Below are positions 33,237 to 46,140 of a stretch of 64,000 nucleotides of DNA, piece after piece. How positions within the stretch are numbered: the stretch's first letter is position 1; each line of letters starts with the position of its first letter. Source of the DNA: Taxillus chinensis. Taxonomy: Eukaryota > Streptophyta > Magnoliopsida > Santalales > Loranthaceae. Below the pieces are notes generated by a model, which was not told where the DNA came from, did not search any database, and saw only the letters and a program-made list of their open reading frames with translations. Location of the stretch: positions 24,755,506 through 24,819,505 of the forward strand of contig CM042091.1 of NCBI GenBank assembly GCA_023512835.1, in the 5' to 3' direction. The position numbers and the translations under genes are program-made.

Positions 33237-35169
33237 ATGCCGCCGAGAAGAGTGACACGTGCGTCCGGGGCAATGGGCGATGAGTCATCTGCCCATGAGG
33301 GTCCGGGTGCGGGGCCATCCGTTGGGGGGCATGCGTTGTTACTGGCACAGCTACAAGAAGGCATCCAGCTGGAGGTACGAGAGCTACGGGAGGGACTCCG
33401 GCAGGACGTTCGGGAGGAGGTGCGCCGTGAGATGGCAGCACACAGGTGGTGCCACCACCACCACCGAGGAGAGGCTGCCTCGTGAGCGTGAGAGTTCGCT
33501 GGGTGGTGTACCGACCCGTGCAGAGGATGACGTGGTGACACGGTTCCGAAAGGAACAACCTCCGCGATTTAAGGGGGGGAGAAGACCCTGTGGTAGGCGA
33601 GCGGTGGTTGAGGCAGATTGAGCATGTGTTCTCCTTTCTCCTGCCCAGGGAGGAGGATAAGGTGCGACTAGCAATTCGGCAGCTGGAGGGGGATGCTTTG
33701 GAGTGGTGGACGAGTGTAGCGGGGAGCCGTGCAGTGCAACTCATGTTTTGGGAGGAATTCTTGCAACTCTTCCATGATGAGTTCTTCCCGGAATCGGTGA
33801 GATGGCGAGAAGAGGGAGGAATTTGGCAGCCTGAAGCAAGGATCAAAGACGGTGCCCGAGTATGAGCGGGAGTTCCGGAGCTGAGTAAGTTTGCCCCCGA
33901 GACGGTGGCAAAGGAGGACCTGAAGGCTCACAAGTTCACTTTGGGTCTTAGGCCAGCCCTTAGGGAGAGGGTGGCGATTCTACGCTTGAGGACCTATGCC
34001 GAGGCCGTGGAGACGGCCCGTATAGCCGAGAGAGAGCCGGATGGTGGGAGGCAGGCCCATCGGGGTCGCCGGTTGCAGAGTGGGTCCGATCGAGATGCAG
34101 GGTCCAAGAGGCTCAAGACGGAGGAGAGGGATAGCAGTTCCTTCCGCAGCAGGGGACAGACATTGGTGAACCCAGGGAGGTCTAGCTTTGGCGGTGGCAG
34201 ACAGGACGGTCCAGCAGGGGGTCTCCCCAGCGGTTGTTACTGCTGTGGGGAGCAAGGCCACTTGAGAAAGGAGTGTCCAAAGAGGGACTGGAAATGCCAT
34301 AGATGTGGACGAGAGGGCCATCTGAGCCGGGTTTGCCGGAGTGGCAACAGGGGAGTTGGAGGCATGACATCCAGCACAAGGAGTGATGCCAGTTTTCGTG
34401 CACCAGTAGAGAGACCAGCTCGTCAGTGGCCGGCTAGTCAGGCAGGATCGAATCAGACCCGACCTCAGGGGAGGCTGGAGCGGCAGCAGACTGAAGCTGG
34501 AGGCAACCTTGGCGGGAAGCGCCCAGTGAGTGAGCCGACCAGCGGCACGGGCCAAGGGAGGGTGTTTGCGCTGGAGGCGACATACCAGGAGGAGGCCGAG
34601 CTACCACCCCCACCAGCTGAGGGTGGAGCAGGACCATCAGTGGTTAGAGGTACCCTCTTGATCTCCCGTACCTTAGCTTCTGTACTTTTCGATACGGGTG
34701 CATCGTGTTCGTTTGTTGCTGAGCTTGTAATAGACGGCTTGGGGTTAGCTTGTGTGGAGGCCGCAAGGCCCCTAGTTGTGGAGTCTCCAGGTAGGAGGCA
34801 TGATTGAGGTACGGCGAGTGTGTCGTGGATCGTGTGTTAACCATAGGCGAGGTGGAGCTGAGTTTTGACTTACATGTGATGCCTTTGAGGACGTTCGACC
34901 TGATCTTGGGTATGGATTGGCTTATGGCTTTCCAGGCCAAGATAGATTGTTATCGGCGGCGTGTGACCTTCGTGACACCTGCAGGGACCTCTTGCACCCT
35001 GCAGGGGGAGTGGGATTGTGAGGCGAGTCGGGCCGGGCCAGTGTTGGACCAGTGGGGTGCCATTACCCACAGGTTAGCAGCCCTGACCTTTGCTGAGGAG
35101 GGTAAGGTGGAAAGGAGGGTGTGGCCCTTGTTGTGGACCAATTTCAGGATGTTTTTCCTGAGCAGTTGA
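33237..35169 (+). pseudogene. gag: Gypsy C gag and protease
   Basis: Starts MPPRRVTRASG at 33237. Gag core (WLRQIEHVFSF, EGDALEWW, FHDEFFPE), two CCHC knuckles (CYCCGEQGHLRKEC and CHRCGREGHLSRVC), protease LFDTGAS and LGMDWL. Frameshifts near 33475, 33800-33900, 34790 and 35135 split it into four open segments. The protein would be the particle shell and the processing protease of the element. Its pieces are collinear with Gypsy B, which dates the breaks to after the two diverged. Confidence 0.87.
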
Positions 35170-36420
35170 GGAGTTTGCCACCTAAGAGGAGTGTGGAGTT
35201 CACCATTGAGTTAGTGCCAGGGACGGGTCCGATTTCCCAAGTAGCGTATCGTATGGGACCAGCCGAGCTGAGGGAGCTGTAGAGACAAATCGAGGAGTTG
35301 GGGGACCAAGGGTATATCAGACCAAGTACCTCACCTTGGGGTGCTCCGGTACTCTTTGCGAAGAAGGCTGATGGCACGTTTCGTCTCTGCATCGACTACA
35401 GGAAGCTGAATTCAGTGACAGTGAAGAACAAGTACCCGTTGCCTCGGATAGATGACCTGTTTGACCAATTGAGTGGGGCCCAGTGGTTTTCCAAGATAGA
35501 TTTACGGTCGGGGTATCACCGGCTCGGGGTTAGGGAGGAGGACATCCCTAAGACGGCTTTTCGGTGCAGGTATGGGCATTATGAGTGGGTAGTGATGCCT
35601 TTCGGGCTCACTAATGCGCCAGCAGTGTTCATGCATTTGATGAACCAAGTCTTTGCCCCATACTTAGACTCATTCGTGGTGGTGTTTATCGACGATATCT
35701 TGGTGTATTCCAAGACCGAGAGGGAGCATGTGGAGCACTTGGCAACAGTGTTGCAAACCTTGAGGGACCAGCAGCTGTTTGCTAAGTTTAGCAAGTGTGA
35801 GTTTTGGCCGCAGGAGGTTCACTTTCTTGGCCATGTGGTGTCGGCTAAGGGAGTTAGGGTGGACCCGGCCAAGATTGAGGCCGTGGCATCGTGGGCGAGG
35901 CCAACCAACGTTTTTGAGATCCGTAGTTTTCTTGGCTTGGCGGGGTACTATCGTCGTTTTGTAGAGGGGTTCTCTCCGTTTGGCGGCTCCTATGACGGCG
36001 TTGACTCGGAAGGGCGTGAAGTTTGATTGGACCGACAAGTGTCGGCGGGCGTTTGAGACTCTCAAAACCCGTTTGACCACTGCACCTGTGTTGAGGTTGC
36101 CTAGGGAGGATATTCCATATGAGGTATACTGTGATGCGTCCAGGGTTGGTTTGGGGTGTGTGCTTATGCAGGAGCACAGTGTGGTAGCTTATGGGTCGAG
36201 GCAGCTGAAGCCTCATGAGCAGAATTATCCTACTCATGATCTGGAGTTAGCGGCTGTTATCTTCGCCCTGAAGAGTTGGCAGCACTACCTCTTGGGGGAA
36301 AAGTTTGTGGTGTTCTCAGATCACAAGAGCCTTCAGTACATCTTTACTCAGAAGGACTTGAATTTGAGGCAAAGGAGATGGGTGGAGTATTTGCAGGACC
36401 TTTGATTTTACTCTTGCCTA
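35170..36420 (+). pseudogene. pol: Gypsy C reverse transcriptase and RNase H
   Basis: RT motifs run from [20 protein letters not shown] through [27 protein letters not shown], active site FIDDILVYS and [11 protein letters not shown]; RNase H follows with YCDAS, AYGSRQL and [14 protein letters not shown] at about 35281 interrupts the RT start, one extra base near 35975 shifts the frame before RNase H, and another near 36400 ends it. Catalytic residues of both enzymes are present. Confidence 0.9.
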
Positions 36421-38025
36421 TACCCCGGGCAAGGGTAATGTTGTGGCTGATGCATTGAGCAGAAAAGGGAAAGCTGAGGTGGCCGTGAGAGAGTGGAAGC
36501 TGATGGAGCAGTTGGCGACGTTGCAGCTGCAGCCTGTTGTTCGTGACGGTGGGACAGTCCTGAGTCCTTTGGTGGTAGTGCCTGAGTTGTACCAGCGCGT
36601 CCGGGAGGAACAATTGGGTGACATCAAGTGTGAGGTTCTCCGTGCCCGTATTGAGGCTGGTGAGCTATCTGAGGACTGGACAGAGGGTCCTGAGCATGAG
36701 TTGTCATTTCAGGGGCGGTTGGTAGTGGCGTCTTCCCTCAGGGATGAGGTGATGAGGGAGTTTCACCAATCTAGAGTTGCTGTGCACCCAGGGGGTACGA
36801 AGATGTACCATGCGCTTCGCGGACATTTTTGGTGGCCTGGGATGAAACGCGATGTGGCTGCCTTTGTTTCGCGGTGCCTCACATGTCGCAGGGTGAAGGT
36901 CGAGCATCGGCGGCCGGCGGGCATGTAACGGCCCTTGCCCATAGCAGAGTGGAAGTGGGACCATATCGCGATGGATTTTGTGACCGGTCTTCCACCCACC
37001 ACCGGGTGGAAGGATATGATTTGGGTGATTGTGGATCGACTCACAAAGTCGGCCCATTTCCTGGCTGTTCGCGAGCGGGACTCTATTGGGACCTTGAGTC
37101 GGCGTACATGAACGAGATTGTGAGATCGCATGGGGTACCCTCATCGGTTGTCTCGACCGGGATTCGAGGTTCACTTCCCCGTTTTTGGGCCGGTTTGCAG
37201 GAGGCTATGGGGACCAAGCTTCACTTGAGTACAGCCTTTCACCCTGAGACCGACGGCCGGACGGAGAGGACGAATCGGACGTTGGAGGACATGTTACGGG
37301 CCCGTGTGTTAGATTTCGGGGGTTCGTGGGCAACTCACCTTCCTTTGGTGGAGTTTGCCTACAACAACGCTTATCAGGCATCCATTGGGATGGCTCCTTT
37401 TGAGGCGTTGTATGGACGGCCGTGTCGATCCCCTTTGTGTTGGACCGAGGTGGGGGAGACGACTCTCTTGGGACCGCAGTTGGTTCAAGAGGCTACCGAG
37501 AAGGTCAAGTTGATTCGTCGGCGTTTGTTGTCGGCTCGAGTCGGCAGAAATCTTATGCGGATCAGCGACGGCGACCTTTGAAGTTTTTTGTTGGTGATCA
37601 TGTGTTCCTTCGTGTCTCTCCACGACGTGGTCATCGACGGTTTGGGCGAGGTTCCAAGCTATCTCCGCGGTTTATTGGTCCTTTTGAGATTCTTGGATCG
37701 TGTAGGGCCTGTGGCCTACCGGTTAGCGTTACCACCGCGGCCGAGTTGAGTGCACAACGTGTTTCACGTGTCCCGGTTGCGGAAGTATCACCCTGACCCC
37801 ACTCATGTGATTGATTGGGGGACGTTAGACATTGAGGATGACATGTCCGTCGTTGAGGCCCCTATCCGTATTCTAGATCGGCGAGAGAAGCTATTGCGTG
37901 GTCGTGCTTTATTCCTTTGGTTCGCGTCTTTGTGGCAGCACCGTGGCATTGAGGAGGAGACATGGGAACGTGAGTCCGTGATGCGTGAGCAAGACCCGGA
38001 CTTGTTCGAGGACGAACAATCTTAA
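36421..38025 (+). pseudogene. int: Gypsy C integrase and chromodomain-like tail
   Basis: Begins in the RNase H tail (ADALSRKG) and contains the HHCC zinc domain ([19 protein letters not shown]), the catalytic core in broken frames (AMDFVTGLP near 36970; HPETDGRTERTN near 37245), the GPF/Y-type region (FIGPFEIL) and the tail PIRILDRREKLLRG to PDLFEDEQS. Frameshifts near 36925, 37100, 37155, 37460, 37690 and 37745 make it non-functional. The HHCC cysteine that Gypsy B lost is present here. Confidence 0.87.
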
Positions 38026-38357
38026 GCGTGGGAGGTGGTCGTTGGCCAAGGGTGTGATGTGTTTTGTGTTTTCTTGTATTAGTTGTGTACGATTTGGTGT
38101 ATTTGTATTGTCTTTTAAAGACATGTGTTCTTATTTGTGATGTGCCTTGAGATGTGTATTCGTGCCATGTGGACATGTGTTATGTGCATTATTGTGGTTA
38201 TGGATTATGGTGGTACTTGTTATGTCTTTGTTGTCTTGTGTGTGGTGTATGACCCATTTGGGTGTTGTGGCTCGCCGTGTGGCAAATGGGTAGCTTGAGT
38301 TTATTTTCCTCTTATGTCATTTCTTTTCGAGGACGAAAAGTCTTAAGGGGGAGAGGA
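38026..38357 (+). other. Gypsy C 3' UTR and polypurine tract
   Basis: No gene. Ends with PPT TTAAGGGGGAGAGGA just before the 3' LTR. Confidence 0.82.
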
Positions 38358-40088
38358 TGTAAGGACCCGTACCTTGAGTTAGTCGGTTTTGCCTCCTGAG
38401 TAGAGTTTTTCTAGATTTTGACCTAGTAAATGGACTCCAATGAATTCACGTGCAAAAGGAAAGATGCTTAGAATGGTGTCCTCTATCTACCACGAAGTTT
38501 CAGGCCAAATGGACATGTATGTGAGGTGCACGTGATATGGGTCCAATTCACGTGCAAGTGTGGTTGACTTCTAAATGATGCAAGGAGGCTAGGGGTGAAG
38601 TTTGAGAGCATTTGGAGTCCATATGGAGGTGCACGTGAATTGGGGAATTCACGTGCAAATTAGCGTGCATGCATATTTTTGCATGGTTCCCTTGGTTTTG
38701 ACATTCTAAGGAACTTTCTCCAAAGGACCATGTTGAAATTCGAGTATTTTGGCCTATATGGGTGCGGAAAGGTGCTAACTTGTGTGATCAAAACTACGTC
38801 GTTTTGATGCTTGGGATTCACTTAATCAAAACTACGTCGTTTTGATGTTGGGTTGGCTATATAAGGAGGAGAAGCCCTCTGTTTTAGGTTTAGGGTTCTC
38901 TTCGATTCTTTGCGGCCGTCGTAGAGAGAGAGAGAGTAGAGAGAGAGAAGGAAGGGGAGTTCTTTGGTTCTTGCCGGGCCGGACCATCTTGCGTGGGGAG
39001 GACGGCGTTTAGTGCGGGAGCAGGGAAGATCTGTTTTAAGGTAGGGATTCCGTTCTTCCTAAGTCCTCCTCTGTCCTAGGGTCCTAGGGCGGAATATGAG
39101 TTATATCTGTTATATTATTTATATGTAAATTCATATAGGTGTGACCTCTTATATGAATGTCGGCCTTCGATGGCGTTTTGGTGTGATTTCGAGGTTGGGT
39201 GGTTAGTGCATGTTAAGTGTTTGATAAAATGCCGGTGTGGATATGCCTGTATGAATATGCATGTGTGTATGCTCGTAACGTGTTTGAAATAATGCCTGTG
39301 AGGCTATGCATATTATGTGTTTGGAATAATAGTTGTGTGGCGGGGTTTGTGAGCTTGTGAATATATGCATGCTAAGTGTTCGACGTTATTCCCGTGTGAC
39401 TAAGCATATTAAGTGTTTGATGTTATGCCTGTATGGCCTTGTGTGCTGCGTGTTTGCTTGTACACCCGGTGGCCGTGGAAGCCTGGGATCGTTTTGTGGA
39501 ACCCGGTGGTCGTGGAAGCCCGGGACTGTTTTGTGGAACCCGGTGGCTGTGGAAGCCCGGGACTGTTCTTGAAACCCGGTGGCTGTGGAAGCCCGGGAGT
39601 GTTTATGTACCAGCCCATGTATGATTGTGTTTGCTATTATAGCCTGTAACTATATCTGGTGGAATAATTGTATCACGACACAGCACTTGTACACAAGTAA
39701 TGTAGATAATAGGTGCATGGGATGGGTTGGGGAGACATGATCCCTACCGAAGTCGTGGTTGCTCACCCCTCCTACCATGTTGTTTTCTTTACAGGAACCT
39801 ACAGGCGTTAGGTGGGACCCCAAGGTGGAAGACCTTATTTACTTTACTGTTTATGTTTTTTTTTATGGGAACTGATGTAACCCCAATGGGGATGGATTGA
39901 AAAGAGGACTTTGTAATAAAGACTGATTTGGTTTGTGGACTGCTTTGATGGATTTTACTTTTCTTGAATGTGTTGTGAAAGTTTAAAATATTCAGTTCTT
40001 GGTTTGTAACCTAACCCCTTTGCCCTCCGTGTGGGTAAATGGGGAGTCACGTACCGGTTTCCTCGGGTTGGAAATCCGGGGCGTGACA
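38358..40088 (+). mobile_element. Gypsy C 3' LTR
   Basis: 1731 bp copy of 30802-32530 with the same promoter module and array, followed by AGTGA. Confidence 0.92.
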
Positions 40089-40093
40089 AGTGA

Positions 40094-41204
40094 GATGAGA
40101 AGTACACACGATGATCTTTTGGACAAAGTTGGTCAACTAAAAATGGCTAATAAAGACATCGATAGGCTGGAAAAGGAACTAGCTGAAACCAAAGCAGAAC
40201 TGGAAAAGGAAAGACTAATCAGTCAAAAGTGGCAAGACTCTGCTGAGATTGCTGCCCACTTTAGGACTACTCCAGATGTTAAAGGTCTAGCCTTAGGTCT
40301 AGGTTTCTCTAAAGACCAAATAGCCAAGGCCCAGACCTACCCTGTACAGACCAAGTGTCTTGCTGGCTTTGTTCCTATTGGCAGTGTGCTCGTTGATTGT
40401 GGAAAGGAGGTATCAATGGCTGTTACTAGTTCACCCAAACCAGTAACACCCGAATTCAAAGACCTGGGTACCATTGCATCTAAGGACAGTGATGCAGTAG
40501 TTGCAATGAAAGAACTGAAAGCTGAACCTTCAGTCAACCTGTCCTCTACATCCCAATGCAAGGGTAAGGGTGTAGTTATCTTAGAGACAAAACCAAGTAG
40601 AAACACGGCTACTTTTGAGACTGGTTCATCCAGCGAGGCTGCTGCATTCCAACCTAAGTTTGTCTCTAATGGAAGAGTTAAGAACGGTCTAGGATTTGTG
40701 AGAAAACCTAGAAAACCTTTTAACACTTCAGAAAAACCCTTGAGACAGGATGTTCAACTGAAATCTGTCACATGCCCCATCTGCTGTGAAGTTGGACACC
40801 TCTCCTATCAGTGCAGATTCTACTCTGGGTATCTTAAGAAGGAGATTGCCACTGAAATCAGGGTAAATCTTAAACAGCTTAATTTCACTAACAATCTGCA
40901 ATGCCACAACAACTCTGATAGGAAGAAACATACCAGGCACACACAGGCTATTCCTTCAAAAGACTTAAAAATCAAACCTGTGAAGAAAACTGTCAAACCT
41001 GTGCCTATTAAAGCTGCCAAAGATAACAATAAGGAAGGAAAACGTGCTGAAGATCTAAACGCTAATCCTGCTAATAACTCTAATGAAGGATCACCAAGAT
41101 TAGCATGGAAAGTTAAATCTGCCCCTTCTTATTGGAAACTTAAATTGCCACCTGCAGCTTTCACTTACCCAAAGCCCAATCTTAATTGGGCCCCCAAGAC
41201 TTAG
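40094..41204 (+). CDS. gag: Copia D gag, C-terminal part
   Basis: Open frame that resumes the gag coiled coil after Gypsy C (heptad-rich stretch IDRLEKELAETKAELEKERL), then the SIRE-like gag tail (LVDCGKEV) and a second zinc knuckle CPICCEVGHLSYQC near 40775. Copia A holds the same parts at 7890-8400. It ends with TAG at 41202-41204, and pol follows in the same frame. Some plant Copia elements use stop-codon readthrough, so this stop could be natural; it could also be a mutation. The ORF has no start of its own: its true beginning is at 29321. Confidence 0.82.
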
Positions 41205-42569
41205 TTGCTCTATGTGCAGGAACAGGTACCTGAAGCTGAAAGTAGCTACCGAAAACCAAAAATCAATTCCAGCCAGTGGTATCTTGACAGTGCCTGCTCT
41301 GTGCACATGACAGATGATGCCTCTCTATTGAGTGAGGTAAGGGAGGTTGCAGCTTCATCTGTCACTTTCGGGGACAATAAAAAGGGTAAGATTGTTGGTA
41401 AGGGTACTCTCTCTAATGGTTCTGTGTCCATTAAGAATGTATCTGTTGTCCAAGGTCTTAAACATAACCTATTGAGCATAAGTCAATTGTGTGACAAAGG
41501 TTATCAAGTGTTGTTCACTAAACACACCTGCACAGTTATGGATTCCCTCTCCAAACAAGTGAAGCTAAATGGACATAGACAAGGCAATGTCTACAAGTTG
41601 GTCTTTGGCAATGCTCAATCTGATGAACCAATTTGTTTTCTGTCCAAAGCTTCACCTGATATTAGTTGGTTGTGGCATAAGAGATTTGGCCATTTAAACT
41701 TTAAAACCATGTCTAAACTGGCATCTCTGGAATTGGTTGAGGGCTTACCCAAGCATGTTTATGAGAAAGAACACCCTTGCAGGGACTGTCAGCTGGGTAA
41801 GCTGGTTAAACATTCTTTTAAGAGTATAGATAAAACCTCAATTACACAACTACTTGAACTTCTGCACATGGATCTATGTGGACCAATAAATGTGTCTTCC
41901 TTATCTGGTGCACGATACTTTCTTGCAGTAGTAGATGACTATACCAAATACACATGGGTTATGTTTCACAAAAACAAAACTGAAACTTTTGAGAATCTTG
42001 TTGAACTCTTCAATTGGGTCACTAATGTTAAAAGTCTCTCTATTAAGTACATTCGTAGCGATTATGGCAAGGAATTTGAATTTTCTGATATGTTAGAGTT
42101 TTGTACTGAACATGGTATTCAGCACAATTTCTCAGCACCAAGAACTCCACAACAAAATGGAACAGCTGAAAGAAAGAATCGAACATTAGTTGAAGCAGCT
42201 AGAACCATGTTGACAGGAGCTCAGTTCCCAAAATCCCTAAGGGCTAAAGCTGTTGCCACTGCTTGTTATGTAAAAAACAGAACTCTAATTAACAAACAAG
42301 CCATGAAAACACCCTATGAGTTGTGGAAGGGAAGGAGACCAAACATTGGTCACCTAAGGATCTTCAGGTGCACTTGCTACATTCTGAACAATGGCAAGGA
42401 TTACTTGAACAAGTTTGATGCCAAATTGGATGATGGATATCTTGTTGGATACTCCATGACTAGCAAGGCTTATCGTGTATTTAATAGAAGAACCAAAGTT
42501 GTTGAAGAGTCTATTCATGTTTTTTTGATGAGACTAACCATGGAATGCAGAAAGGAGATCCAAATGTAA
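41205..42569 (+). pseudogene. pol: Copia D protease and integrase
   Basis: Open 454-residue segment in the gag frame. Protease site reads WYLDSACS: the third residue of the D-S-G motif is Ala (41292-41294), which should impair it. The pre-integrase zinc region follows (LWHKRFGHL ... CRDCQLGK), then the DDE core: Asp in HMDLCGP, Asp in IRSDYGKEF, Glu in QNGTAERKNRT. The integrase tail (DGYLVGYSMTSKAYRVFN) shifts frame at a T-run near 42520; the correct continuation is the next entry. Confidence 0.9.
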
Positions 42570-44470
42570 ATGAAATGCAGGACATTGTCATTGTAGAAGA
42601 TCAGGACACAGATAAGCCCACGACAACAGAAACTATGGAAGATGTACCTAAACCTGATGAACAAAGAGCTGAACCGGTTGCTGCAGAACCAAGTCAAAAA
42701 TCAACAGAAAATCATGACTCTAACATTCAACCTGTTCAGACTCTGCCACTTCTACCAGCCCAAGAACCTGACATTGAGCAATTAGGCATTCATCATGAAG
42801 AAAGAGAAGACCTTCCAAAGGCAAGAAGAAAGTTAAAAGACCATCCTTCTGAACTAATAATTGGAGATCCTGCTGCACGAGTTAAAACAAGGGCTGCCAA
42901 ACATCATGAAAACCTATATATGTGTTTCCTATCACAAGTGGAGCCAAAATCAGTAAATGACGCAGTTCTGGATCACCATTGGATTGATGCAATGCAAGAA
43001 GAATTAAATCAGTTCAAAAGACAGGAAGTATGGGAGTTGGTCAACAGGCCCAGATCACAGCAAGTCATTGGCGTGAAATGGATTCTAAGAAACAAACTTG
43101 ATGCTGATGGTGTTGTAATCGAAACAAGGCCAGACTAGTTGCAAAAGGATACAGACAAGAAAAAGGAATCGACTATGATGAAACCTTTGCACCAGTTGCT
43201 AGACTGGAGGCCATTCGCATGTTCTTAGCATATGCAGCATTCAAGGACTTCAAAGTTTATCAGATGGATATCAAGAGTGCTTTCTTGAATGGAGACCTCC
43301 AAGAAGAAGTCTATGTTGAACAACCACCCGGATTTATAGAGCCAAACCAAGAGCACAAGGTATACAAACTGAAAAAGGCTCTTTATGGACTAAAACAAGC
43401 TCCTAGAGCTTGGTATGAAAACTCTTGTCGAATTTTCGATCAAAAACAAGTTCAGAAAAGGTAAGATTGACCCCACACTATTTCTCAAGGAAGGAAAAGG
43501 ATCACCCTTGATAGTCCAAATCTATGTGGATGACATCATATTCGGATCAAGGGACAAAAAGCAATGTGAAGACTTCTCTCATCTAATGAAAAGTGAATAT
43601 GAAATGAGTATGATGGGAGAACTCTCATTCTTCCTTGGATTGGAGGTCAAGCAGTTAGAGGATGGGATCTTTATCAGTCAAACCAAATACACAAAGGAGA
43701 TTCTAAAGAAGTTTAAGATGACTGATGTGACACACATGAGAACTCCCATTCCTACAAACGCCAAACTGGATATGGATGAAGCAGGCAAGGAGGTGGATAT
43801 TTCATAATACAGAAGCATGATTGGATCCTTGCTGTATCTGACAGCAAGCAGACCTGACATAATGTTTGCAACATGCATCTATTCCAGATACCAAGCTAAT
43901 CCCAAGGAATCCCACTTGTCTCATGTCAAGAGGATCATGCGGTATCTGAAGGGAACTGAGAATTTGGGACTATGGTATCCAAAAGAGTCTGACTTTAAAC
44001 TGAGAGGATATTCAGATGCAGACTTTGCCGGATGCAGGATTGATAGAAAGAGCACAAGTGGAACATGCCAACTCTTAGGCAACAGACTTGTATCCTGGTT
44101 TAGCAAGAAACAGAATTCAGTTTCAACCTCCACAACTGATGCTAAATATATTGCTGCATGAAGCTGTTGTGCTCAATTGCTCTGGATGGCCAGTCAACTA
44201 TCAGATTATGGTTTTGATCTGAAGGCCGTTCCTCTGTATTGTGACAATACAAGTGCCAATGCAATTTCAAACAATCCTGTTATGCATCCCAAAACCAAGC
44301 ACATTGAGGTCAGACATCACTTTATACGTGATCATGTGCTAAAGAAAGACATCTCCCTGGAGTATATATCCACTAATGACCAGCTTGCCGACATATTCAC
44401 CAAACCTCTGCAAGAAACCAGGTTCAGTGAACTTCTGACAAAACTTGGCATGTTGGATTTAAATTCATAA
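42545..44470 (+). pseudogene. pol: Copia D reverse transcriptase and RNase H
   Basis: Integrase-RT linker and RT in frames that shift near 43125 and 43425. Motifs: [58 protein letters not shown], active site IYVDDIIFG (intact), MGELSFFLGLEV, then RNase H SDADFAGC, CDNTSA and the tail HIEVRHHFIRD to LGMLDL. Nonsense codons at 43805-43807 and 44159-44161. Collinear with Copia A 9418-11136. Confidence 0.92.
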
Positions 44471-46140
44471 GACTCACCGCATGTCTTGTGTTTCATTTCA
44501 ACCTAATTAACTGTGCGATTAACATAAGTATGACACTGTTAATAACTGATGATGTCTTCATGAAAATTAGTAATGACTACGTGTGATTCATGCATATCTA
44601 CTGCTAGAAAGTTAGAAATCACATGGATGAAACTTGCTACCTCTGAACCTGGTTCACGTCAGTTGGGTAACCTGTCATAAACTCTCAAGTCTTGAGTGAA
44701 ATGAGTGCAATTTCCCTTATTTTCATCAGAAGATATTCCCATTACCTGTTATTTTATTCTCAGAGAATATCACCTGTGTGGCATTGCATTCATTAACTAG
44801 CAGGAACTGTTGTATCTCATGGTATTGTTGGCCTGCACGGAAAGGATCCTCAATGATTTAATGCTCAAAGGATGACTGAGACTGTAGTATTTGAGAATCA
44901 TAAAAAGCCTATTACTCAACAAGAGCCACTACCTTTTACTGAAAAAGGCAAGGTGAACAAGGCAAAATGATAATAGACAATAGATTGAATGCCTATCTTA
45001 GGGGGAGTCCTCACTGTTCCCAGATTGTGTCTCTGTTATAACAATAGTTGGAGATCAAAATGTATGATCATGTGATTCAAAAAGATACTGTGTTGAGCTT
45101 TGTCCTTGTAAAAAGACTCATGTAAAGCACTGAAACATTGTGCTCCACAAAAGAAAAGAGACAACTCACACAGACCAGCTGAATGATCAAACTCCAAACT
45201 CTACCTATACTTTGTTGTGTTGTAAATCTTACAATGATAGAGTGTGTGTGTTCTGATTCTCAATAGGGCCATCCTGTCTCTCAAGTCATCTATGCTGAAC
45301 TGAAAATCATTGCTGGATCAGGGTTGTGGTAAGATTCGGTTGACCATGAGCTTACTTATACAGTATAATTCTAGTTCCTGAATCAAGCTCACATGCTGAT
45401 CCGAGGGTGAGAGGGTGAGGCCTCCGCCGAGTGAGTTTTCGTTGAAAAGTGAGAAGACTCGGATTTTATGACATGGTTGTTAAAATGGATAAATCATGGT
45501 TTCTTGGATGCTATTTTAACATAGTGATCACCTTCTGACACATGATGCTGTTTGATGATATACTTAATCATTTCTAAGGTAATTGGAGACTTCAATGGTA
45601 GTGATACAATTGCCATACATGTAAATCAGACATTCGGTTGAAATAAACCAAGCTCTGGACATGTGATCTCAATTCCACTCACAACACTGTTCATCATGAA
45701 TAATATCATGTGAATTGTCATATGCATCTCATGTGTGTTGTTAAGTGTTGAAAAGTCCAGAGAAATCCACCGCTCGCTGCTTTCGCAGTCGACCTCAAAG
45801 CAACGACATCGAAGAAGTGCGGGATCGAAGAAGTGCATATCATGTGCTGCGTCGAAGCTTTGAGGGTCATAGCCTCGAAGCATCCAACTTCGTAGCGTCG
45901 CAGTTCAAAAGATCGTAGCGAGACAGAGTCTGTCACTTACTATTCAAGCCTCGTAGACATGTCAGCACGTCACTGTGCACTTAAAATGGAACCTACACAC
46001 CGACATAAGGGGTGATGTGTACCTATCGCTTGAATCTTCCAACAGGTGGATCCGGGAGATAAAGAGACGGGTCAGAGAAAAGAACGCGGACCTGAAGACG
46101 AACCGACAAAGTCTGTGACTTCTACGGTACGCTTCTCACC
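44471..46140 (+). other. Post-pol spacer of Copia D
   Basis: No gene supported. A PPT-like TTAGGGGGAGTCC lies at about 44998-45010, 0.5 kb after pol, as in Copia A. The end (45730-45960) is rich in GTAGCG/TCGAAG words reminiscent of the D LTR repeats. Confidence 0.55.

Larger units (their letters stand above)
30802..40088 (+). mobile_element. Gypsy C: complete Tekay/Del-like Gypsy element, TSD AGTGA
   Basis: LTRs 30802-32530 and 38358-40088, AGTGA at 30797-30801 and 40089-40093. Same family and gene order as Gypsy B, with a different LTR tandem array and an extra TRIM-like unit after the PBS. Inserted in Copia D gag; removing it and one AGTGA restores an uninterrupted gag coiled-coil frame. 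Confidence 0.92.

Noticed and set aside
30802..40088. Endogenous pararetrovirus
   Set aside because: True LTRs, PPT, integrase and a 5 bp TSD identify a Gypsy retrotransposon; no movement or coat protein is seen.
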